A DNA stretch of 10,974 bases. Source: Methanothrix sp. (GTDB lineage Archaea > Halobacteriota > Methanosarcinia > Methanotrichales > Methanotrichaceae). Every line of letters starts with the position of its first letter. The stretch's first letter is position 1. The stretch lies in assembly GCA_012798025.1 (NCBI GenBank), contig JAAZNX010000233.1, forward strand, positions 1 to 10,974, written 5' to 3'. The notes under the pieces are model-generated. The model did not search any database. It was not told where the DNA came from and was given only the letters and a program-made list of their open reading frames with translations. Positions 7,040-10,974 of this stretch are shown here, in pieces. Made by a program: the position numbers and the translations under genes.

Positions 7040-7048
7040 TTAAAAACG
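7040..7048 (-). promoter_or_regulatory. TATA-like element for the synthetase gene
   Basis: On the minus strand the sequence CCGTTTTTAAAGC holds a TATA-like core. Transcription beginning about 25 nt downstream would start near 7015-7020. That predicts either a leaderless message from the ATG at 7017 or a leader of about 24 nt for the ATG at 6993. Weak match, placed by position. Confidence 0.4.
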
Positions 7049-7060
7049 GTGGATCACATC

Positions 7061-7075
7061 TCAACACAGTGTTGA
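7061..7075. promoter_or_regulatory. Perfect 15-bp palindrome between divergent genes, likely operator
   Basis: TCAACACAGTGTTGA consists of two perfect 7-bp inverted half-sites around a single central A. It lies between the TATA-like elements of the two divergent genes: about 13 bp upstream of the minus-strand box (7040-7048) and 20 bp upstream of the plus-strand box (7096-7103). The position upstream of both boxes fits an activator or a shared regulator at least as well as a repressor. Its symmetry is seen directly; its function as a protein-binding site is inferred. Confidence 0.6.
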
Positions 7076-7095
7076 TAAATGTTTTGCATAGCTGG

Positions 7096-7103
7096 TTTAT
7101 AAG
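7096..7103 (+). promoter_or_regulatory. TATA-like element for the 124-aa gene
   Basis: TTTATAAG is a close match to the archaeal TATA consensus. Transcription would begin near 7122-7128, giving a leader of about 35 nt that contains the GAGGT ribosome binding site at 7148-7152 before the ATG at 7160. Inferred from sequence and spacing. Confidence 0.6.
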
Positions 7104-7159
7104 GCATAACTACTTATTCCAGCCTAATTACAGTATCAATCTTGTAAGAGGTTAAGACG

Positions 7160-7534
7160 ATGAAACATCCTGATCGCATATTTTCATTCAAGGAGATCGA
7201 GAGCGAGGACGACCTGGTGGAGGCAATGACCAACCACAAATGGCCTCTTTGCTACAGTTTTTATCACGGGAAACTGCTCTATCTGAGCGACGGCGATGGC
7301 GAAGACTTGCCAGAATATGCAGTCGTTACCATCGATAAGACTGAGGGCCACCATTGCATTCACGGCCGCGAGGTTGGCAGGATCAAGCCCATAGGCATGC
7401 AGGCTGCAGATGTACATAGGTTCGTTCAGGAGATGAACGCAGGACGCTACCACAGCGAGAGCCCTGTCTGCATCCTGGCCGAGCCTAAATGGCATCACAG
7501 TTGTGAGCTTTGCAGGCTTGCAGAGGACTTGTGA
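7160..7534 (+). CDS. Uncharacterised small His/Cys-rich protein
   Basis: I do not recognise this 124-residue product. It is predicted soluble: there is no signal peptide or membrane segment. It is acidic in the first half (IESEDDLVEA, SDGDGEDLPEYA) and contains clusters of potential metal ligands: H64, H65, C66 and H68 in HHCIHG, and H112, H113, C115 and C118 in WHHSCELC near the C-terminus, plus C31 and C104. The HHxCxxC arrangement could hold zinc or another metal, but no named domain fits. The gene has good initiation signals: a TATA-like box at 7096, GAGGT at 7148-7152 and an ATG at 7160. The long frame also has normal codon use, so it is probably real. It is divergent from the acyl-CoA synthetase across a shared palindrome and converges on the symporter gene with an 11-nt gap. 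A link to acyl-CoA or acetate metabolism is suggested by position only. Confidence 0.75.
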   Translation: MKHPDRIFSFKEIESEDDLVEAMTNHKWPLCYSFYHGKLLYLSDGDGEDLPEYAVVTIDKTEGHHCIHGREVGRIKPIGMQAADVHRFVQEMNAGRYHSESPVCILAEPKWHHSCELCRLAEDL

Positions 7535-7543
7535 AAAAAAAAA
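7534..7543 (-). terminator. T10 tract downstream of the symporter gene
   Basis: On the minus strand the symporter stop TAA (7548-7546) is followed after two bases by ten consecutive T residues. Archaeal RNA polymerase terminates efficiently at such oligo-T stretches without needing a hairpin. The same run forms the last base of the convergent 124-aa gene's TGA and the bases after it. That strand reads A10 and would not terminate there. Confidence 0.65.
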
Positions 7544-7545
7544 TG

Positions 7546-9132
7546 TTATCTCAATCCCCTGAAGCAATCCTCGAGGTGTCGATAACTTAATTTTTTCGTC
7601 ACCAGGCTTACAGCCACTGTGACCAGGAAAGCCAGTGGCAGAGCAACTATTATTGGATCGACCACAGGCCAAGGCATCTGTGCGATTAGAACATCTCTGC
7701 CAAAGAGCATCTTGCATATTCCCAGTGGTGCGGCCTCTGCTTTGTGAATGAATATATACCAGAAGACCGTCACGAGCGTTCCTGTGATCATGCCAGCAAT
7801 AGCTCCGGAACTTGTTGCTCCCCTCCAGTAGAGTGCACAGGTGTACATCGGAAGGAAGGCTGCAGCACACAGCCCAAAGAATATGGCAGTTCCTCGGGCA
7901 ATTATGTTTTCAGGAAGGATGTACCCCAAGGTGACTGCGATTAAGACGGCAACCAGTATTCCTATCCTGGTTATCAGTATCGATCCGCCGCCCTTTTTCT
8001 GGGTAAGCGTCTCATAGATGTCCCTGCCAATAGCGCTCCCTTGGACATGGAACTGAGAGCTAGAGGTGGACATGGCTGCGGCCAACAGCGTGAGCATGAA
8101 GAGATAAACGAACCATTCGGGCATTGCAGCATTTATGTAAACAGGGATTATGCTATCGGCGTTTCCCTTGGCAATGTTGATTGAAATGTTGCCCTGGGTT
8201 TGATAGAAGTAGACATTGGAGAGCGCCCCTACTACAAAAGCGACGCCTGTCATCATGAGAATAAATGCTCCTCCGATCAAAACACCCCTGTTCAGCTCCC
8301 TGTTGGACTTGACCGTCATGAACCGCACCACGAGCTGGGGCATGGCCAAAACTCCTATCCCCACGCCCATGACAATAGTCGAAACCAATGTCCACCACCA
8401 GGAGCTTCCCATGATTGGCATGGATGTCCATCCCGCGTGCCCTTGAGCCACCAGCTTTGCCGGAACCAGGTCTGCCATGCTCGTAAGAGCCTGGTGAGCA
8501 GACGTCAATCCTCCAAGGTGTGCATAGGTCACGAAGAGAAGAAATACCATCCCTATGAACATGATTGTTCCCTGCATTGCGTCGGTGTACATGACTCCAC
8601 GAAGCCCTCCCCAGACCACGTAGGCAGCGATTATGACCGAGTAGATGAGCAGTGCCACATCAAAGTCAATGGCCAGTGTAGTCTCCATGAACCTTGCCGC
8701 TCCGATGAGGACCACCGATGCGTAAAGCGGCATGCCTAAGAATATCACGATGCCGCTGAAATACTGGACGAACTTGCTGTCAAACCGTTTGCCCAGAAGC
8801 TCTGGAAAAGTCATGGCGTTGAGATTGTGTCCCATCTTTCTGGTTCGCTTCCCATAAACTACGAATGCCACAAAGATCCCCACAAAGATATTGAGGAACG
8901 TCAGCCACAAAAGCCCCATTCCGAAGAGGCCTGCTGTGCCTCCGAAGCCAACTATGGCCGAGGTGCTGATGAAAGTAGCTCCGTAGCTCATGGCCATTAT
9001 ATATGGATGAGTCTTCCTTCCAGCCACGAGGTACCCTTCAGAGTCTTTAGTGGATTTCCATCCTCTGTACCCAAGATAAAGGGTGGCGAGAAGGTAGATC
9101 AAAATGATGACATTGAAAAGTAGAAGATTCAT
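7546..9132 (-). CDS. Sodium:solute symporter (SSS family), probable carboxylate/acetate uptake
   Basis: This roughly 528-residue integral membrane protein has about 13 hydrophobic segments, the normal topology for SSS (SLC5-like) transporters that couple substrate entry to sodium. It begins with an N-terminal span (NLLLFNVIILIYLLATLYLGY). The first broken-helix region is SYGATFISTSAIVGFGGTAG, and EGYLVAGRKTHP is typical of the monocarboxylate/pantothenate permease branch. The TM8 sodium-site motif LAAAMSTSSSQF lies at about residues 353-364 (counting from the GTG at 9141), followed by GRDIYETL. Substrate is not determined by sequence; acetate is plausible in an acetate-using methanogen. Two starts compete: ATG at 9132, used here, and GTG at 9141, which overlaps the upstream stop as GTGA. 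The gene lies directly behind its small accessory partner and ends before a T10 tract. Confidence 0.92.
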   Translation of the reverse strand: MNLLLFNVIILIYLLATLYLGYRGWKSTKDSEGYLVAGRKTHPYIMAMSYGATFISTSAIVGFGGTAGLFGMGLLWLTFLNIFVGIFVAFVVYGKRTRKMGHNLNAMTFPELLGKRFDSKFVQYFSGIVIFLGMPLYASVVLIGAARFMETTLAIDFDVALLIYSVIIAAYVVWGGLRGVMYTDAMQGTIMFIGMVFLLFVTYAHLGGLTSAHQALTSMADLVPAKLVAQGHAGWTSMPIMGSSWWWTLVSTIVMGVGIGVLAMPQLVVRFMTVKSNRELNRGVLIGGAFILMMTGVAFVVGALSNVYFYQTQGNISINIAKGNADSIIPVYINAAMPEWFVYLFMLTLLAAAMSTSSSQFHVQGSAIGRDIYETLTQKKGGGSILITRIGILVAVLIAVTLGYILPENIIARGTAIFFGLCAAAFLPMYTCALYWRGATSSGAIAGMITGTLVTVFWYIFIHKAEAAPLGICKMLFGRDVLIAQMPWPVVDPIIVALPLAFLVTVAVSLVTKKLSYRHLEDCFRGLR

Positions 9133-9137
9133 TTCTG

Positions 9138-9326
9138 TCACAACCCCAGCTCTTTCTCCTGCATCTCTTCCTCAACTGCCTCCCATGCGGCTTCCTCTTT
9201 GATCTCCAATGCCTCGAGCTCTCCGCCTCGATTCCAGTTGACTATGCCATAAATCACGCACAAAAGCGCGCTTAAAATACAAAGAACATAAACGCCCCAG
9301 ATCCACGGATCGTCGATGCCGAGCAT
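9138..9326 (-). CDS. Symporter small accessory protein (single membrane span)
   Basis: This 62-residue protein has a short N-terminus MLGIDDPWIWG, one membrane helix (about residues 8-30, WIWGVYVLCILSALLCVIYGIV) and a charged, Glu-rich tail rich in helix formers (about 38-62). It resembles the family named symporter small accessory protein, which sits just upstream of SSS genes and is thought to act with the transporter. I assign it from the DPWIW...CILSALLCVIYGIVNWN pattern and from context. The ATG at 9326 is chosen because GGTGAT (9331-9336) lies four bases before it. An in-frame TTG at 9338 would place that site inside the gene. Its TGA lies within a base or two of the symporter start (GTGA overlap if the symporter begins at 9141), so the two genes are translationally coupled. 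Confidence 0.85.
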   Translation of the reverse strand: MLGIDDPWIWGVYVLCILSALLCVIYGIVNWNRGGELEALEIKEEAAWEAVEEEMQEKELGL

Positions 9327-9330
9327 GTTT

Positions 9331-9336
9331 ATCACC
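9331..9336 (-). promoter_or_regulatory. Strong ribosome binding site fixing the accessory-protein start
   Basis: GGTGAT on the minus strand is a six-base perfect complement to the archaeal 16S rRNA 3' end and stands four bases before the ATG at 9326. It decides that start over the upstream in-frame TTG at 9338. Confidence 0.7.
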
Positions 9337-9338
9337 AA

Positions 9339-9572
9339 CCTGAAGTGCCGCTCCCATTTGCTGGATTACACGCATTTCTACGGAATTGTGCGAGTAGAAC
9401 GACGTGTGGTAGCATGTGTCAATATGTCAGGGTATAAGGATGTCGGTCAGGATTATCTATTAAAGATGTATGATTCAAGATTCAACAGAAAGCTATATCT
9501 CCACGATCGAAAAAGAGCCAGTGACTTTGCTGATACGAATTCCGATCTAGAGTTGGGAGTCCTATCCACACA
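9339..9572. promoter_or_regulatory. Divergent intergenic region between symporter pair and SLC13-type permease
   Basis: This stretch of about 234 nt separates the minus-strand accessory/symporter pair from the plus-strand permease. It contains AT-rich candidate promoter boxes. On the plus strand, AGAAAGCTATATCT has a TATA-like core at 9493-9500, about 75 nt before the permease ATG. On the minus strand, CTTATACC lies at 9432-9439, giving a leader of roughly 80 nt for the accessory gene. It also contains a tandem GATTCAA pair. A 95-aa frame crosses it but overlaps both flanking genes and has no convincing start signal. I see no RNA gene. Confidence 0.4.
9472..9485. repeat. Tandem GATTCAA direct repeat
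   Basis: Two exact, abutting copies of the heptamer GATTCAA lie in the divergent intergenic region, just upstream of the plus-strand TATA-like element at 9493. Spacing and placement would suit a regulator site, but a repeat this short could also arise by chance. Confidence 0.45.
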
Positions 9573-10808
9573 ATGCATCCAGGCGCCGATATATCCATTT
9601 TAGCCTTATCTGCCGTCTTGCTGCTGATAGCAGTCAGGCAGGTTGGCAAGTTTAGCCTTCAGATCTGGCAGATCATGCTTCTAGGTGCCCTCGCAGTCCT
9701 ATTCACCGGACAGATCTCTCTCACGCAGGCAGCCCGGGCTATCAATCTGGATGTCATGATATTTCTTGCAGGAATGTTCTTGGTCGGCCAGTCCATGCAG
9801 GAGAGCGGTTATCTACTTCATCTCTCCTATCGCATCTTTCGCAGAGCAGGGAACTTGGATCAGCTTTTGCTCCTGATATTATTTGGTATGGGCTCCCTCT
9901 CGGCTCTTCTCATGAACGATACTTTAGCCATCATCGGCACCCCGCTGATGATCTACTTTGCCAGGACGCAGGGGATCTCTCCAAAGCTGTTACTCTTATC
10001 CCTGGCCTTCGCCGTGACCACGGGAAGCGCCATGAGCCCCATCGGGAATCCGCAAAACCTCCTCATCGCCATCAACGGAGGCCTGACCAATCCTTTTCTG
10101 ATCTTCTTGCAATACCTACTAGCGCCAACTGTGACCAATCTGTTGCTCACATATTTCTTGCTAAAGTTCTTCTACAAAAACCAGTTCAATGATAAGCCAC
10201 TGCAGATCTGCCAGGAACAGATAGAAGATACCAATCTGGCTTGCTTATCCAGGATATCCTTCACTCTGCTTATATTATTAATATTTATAAAAATTGCTAC
10301 AGTCCTTTTTGGAGTCGGAGAGGATTTTGGCCTGACGTACATCGCCATTGTTTCTGCTCTGCCCATACTTCTGTTCAGCCCAAGAAGGTGGGAGATCATA
10401 AAGAAGATCGATTGGTGCACTTTGATATTCTTCGCCAGCATGTTCATCCTCATGGAGAGCGTATGGAGGTCTGGAATCTTTCAGGCGTTTATGGCAAAAT
10501 CTCAGGCAGATTTGGCATCAGTCTCAACCATCCTGGTACTGAGCGTTCTTTTAAGCCAGATCATCTCGAATGTGCCTTTCGTGGCTCTCTGCCAGCCCCT
10601 GCTGATCCATCCTTCTGCCAGGGAGCTGATGGCACTCGCTGCGGGAAGCACCATTGCTGGTAATCTCTTCATCTTGGGCGCAGCAAGCAACATCATAATA
10701 ATTCAGAACGCAGAGCGAAGTGGCGAGACCCTCACGTTCCTTGAGTTCGCCAAGGTGGGCTTGCCATTGACCGTCCTCAATGTGCTAGTGTACTGGATAT
10801 TCCTTTGA
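9573..10808 (+). CDS. SLC13/ArsB/NhaD-type anion permease (ion transporter superfamily)
   Basis: This 411-residue, highly hydrophobic protein has about 11-12 membrane segments and the two-repeat layout of the ion transporter superfamily. The N-terminal half has FLAGMFLVGQSMQESGYL, MNDTLAIIGTPL and the reentrant-loop motif SPIGNPQNLLIA. The C-terminal half has the matching LLSQIISNVPFVALCQPLL and NLFILGAASNIIIIQNAE. The paired GNPQN and GAASN loops are the substrate/ion-binding hairpins of the SLC13, CitM, ArsB and NhaD branches. The specific substrate (sulfate, dicarboxylate, arsenite or Na+/H+ exchange) cannot be told from sequence. The ATG at 9573 is the only plausible start, though GGGAG at 9555-9559 is 13 nt away, farther than usual. 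It is transcribed away from the symporter pair, and an 82-nt gap separates it from the next gene. Confidence 0.88.
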   Translation: MHPGADISILALSAVLLLIAVRQVGKFSLQIWQIMLLGALAVLFTGQISLTQAARAINLDVMIFLAGMFLVGQSMQESGYLLHLSYRIFRRAGNLDQLLLLILFGMGSLSALLMNDTLAIIGTPLMIYFARTQGISPKLLLLSLAFAVTTGSAMSPIGNPQNLLIAINGGLTNPFLIFLQYLLAPTVTNLLLTYFLLKFFYKNQFNDKPLQICQEQIEDTNLACLSRISFTLLILLIFIKIATVLFGVGEDFGLTYIAIVSALPILLFSPRRWEIIKKIDWCTLIFFASMFILMESVWRSGIFQAFMAKSQADLASVSTILVLSVLLSQIISNVPFVALCQPLLIHPSARELMALAAGSTIAGNLFILGAASNIIIIQNAERSGETLTFLEFAKVGLPLTVLNVLVYWIFL

Positions 10809-10889
10809 TATGAATGTAGGCTCGCTGCCCTGAAAAATTCCGTTATCTAGTTAAGCAAGCAGCGATCATAACCTAAGTTAGGAAAGAGC

Positions 10890-10974
10890 ATGCATGAGCA
10901 CAAGGTAACTGTGGGCTTGATTCAGACCTCTGTTTCAGAGGACCTCAATCAAAACCTTGAAAAGACTGTTTCAA
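10890..10974 (+). CDS. Nitrilase-superfamily carbon-nitrogen hydrolase, 5' fragment
   Basis: Only the first 28 codons lie inside the window. The translation MHEHKVTVGLIQTSVSEDLNQ then NLEKTVS matches the N-terminal strand and first helix of nitrilase-superfamily amidohydrolases, for example N-carbamoylputrescine amidase in polyamine synthesis or omega-amidase. That pattern reads K-V-x-V-x-L-I-Q-x-S, then D followed by N-x-E-K. AGGA at 10880-10883 lies six bases before the ATG at 10890. A second ATG at 10894 is out of frame and stops within four codons. The catalytic Glu-Lys-Cys residues lie beyond the window, so the substrate class is a guess. It is co-directional with the upstream permease but separated by 81 nt, so co-transcription is uncertain. 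Confidence 0.75.
   Translation, partial: MHEHKVTVGLIQTSVSEDLNQNLEKTVS

Noticed and set aside
7184..7870. 228-aa minus-strand frame opposite the 124-aa gene and within the symporter
   Set aside because: It covers the antisense of a gene with good initiation signals and an alternative frame of a clear SSS transporter. The composition is shadow-like, with scattered Cys/Arg/Ser and no domain.
9316..9603. 95-aa plus-strand open frame across the divergent intergenic region
   Set aside because: It overlaps the accessory gene antisense and the permease start, lacks a ribosome binding site, and its translation resembles no family I know. Probably a chance frame.
10822..10865. Inverted repeat TCGCTGC...GCAGCGA with a 30-nt loop after the permease gene
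   Set aside because: The arms are 7 bp with a long loop and no T-tract follows, so it is weak as a terminator or operator and could occur by chance.
1..10974. tRNA or rRNA genes, CRISPR array, insertion sequence or replication origin
   Set aside because: No cloverleaf-like segment, regularly spaced repeat, transposase or ORB-like cluster was found on reading the intergenic regions, which are all shorter than 250 nt.

Overview
The window looks like chromosomal DNA of a methanogenic euryarchaeon, most probably of the Methanothrix (formerly Methanosaeta) / Methanosarcinales group. The archaeal assignment is firm. It rests on the genes for ribosomal proteins S19e, L39e, L31e and L18Ae/LX, aIF-6, a PDCD5-type protein, prefoldin alpha and an archaeal-type FtsY. 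It also rests on TATA-like promoter boxes and GGAGG/GGTGAT ribosome binding sites. The genus is an inference from the later genes: a fused ADP-forming acetyl-CoA synthetase and a sodium:solute symporter with a small accessory membrane protein. Gene spacing is tight, and nothing in the window looks like a mobile element, CRISPR array or RNA gene.

Region 1 (1-564) is the 3' part of nadA (quinolinate synthase), cut by the window edge. Region 2 (about 636-4921) is a dense forward-strand information-processing cluster: rps19e, a PDCD5-family gene, a PP-loop ATPase of unknown role, rpl39e, rpl31e, eif6 (aIF-6), rpl18a/LX, pfdA and ftsY. Genes abut or overlap by 8, 8, 17 and 62 nt, and five of the nine appear to start at TTG. 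Together they cover ribosome structure, 60S-type subunit maturation and anti-association, nascent-chain folding and membrane targeting.

Region 3 (4930-9326) is metabolic. A minus-strand gene for a fused acyl/acetyl-CoA synthetase (ADP-forming) with ATP-grasp-first domain order converges on ftsY with an 8-nt gap. It is divergent from a 124-aa plus-strand gene of unknown function. The 142-nt region between their starts holds TATA-like elements for both directions and a perfect 15-bp palindrome, a likely operator. The unknown gene converges 11 nt from a minus-strand pair encoding a small single-span protein and an SSS-family symporter. That pair is followed on its own strand by a T10 tract, a probable archaeal terminator.

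Region 4 (9573-10974) holds a plus-strand SLC13/ArsB/NhaD-type permease, reached across a roughly 246-nt divergent intergenic region, and then the first 28 codons of a nitrilase-superfamily amidohydrolase running off the window end.

The items most worth follow-up are the shared palindrome between the synthetase and the unknown His/Cys-rich gene, the domain order and altered motifs of the synthetase, the PP-loop gene embedded in and overlapping the ribosomal cluster, and the symporter with its accessory peptide.
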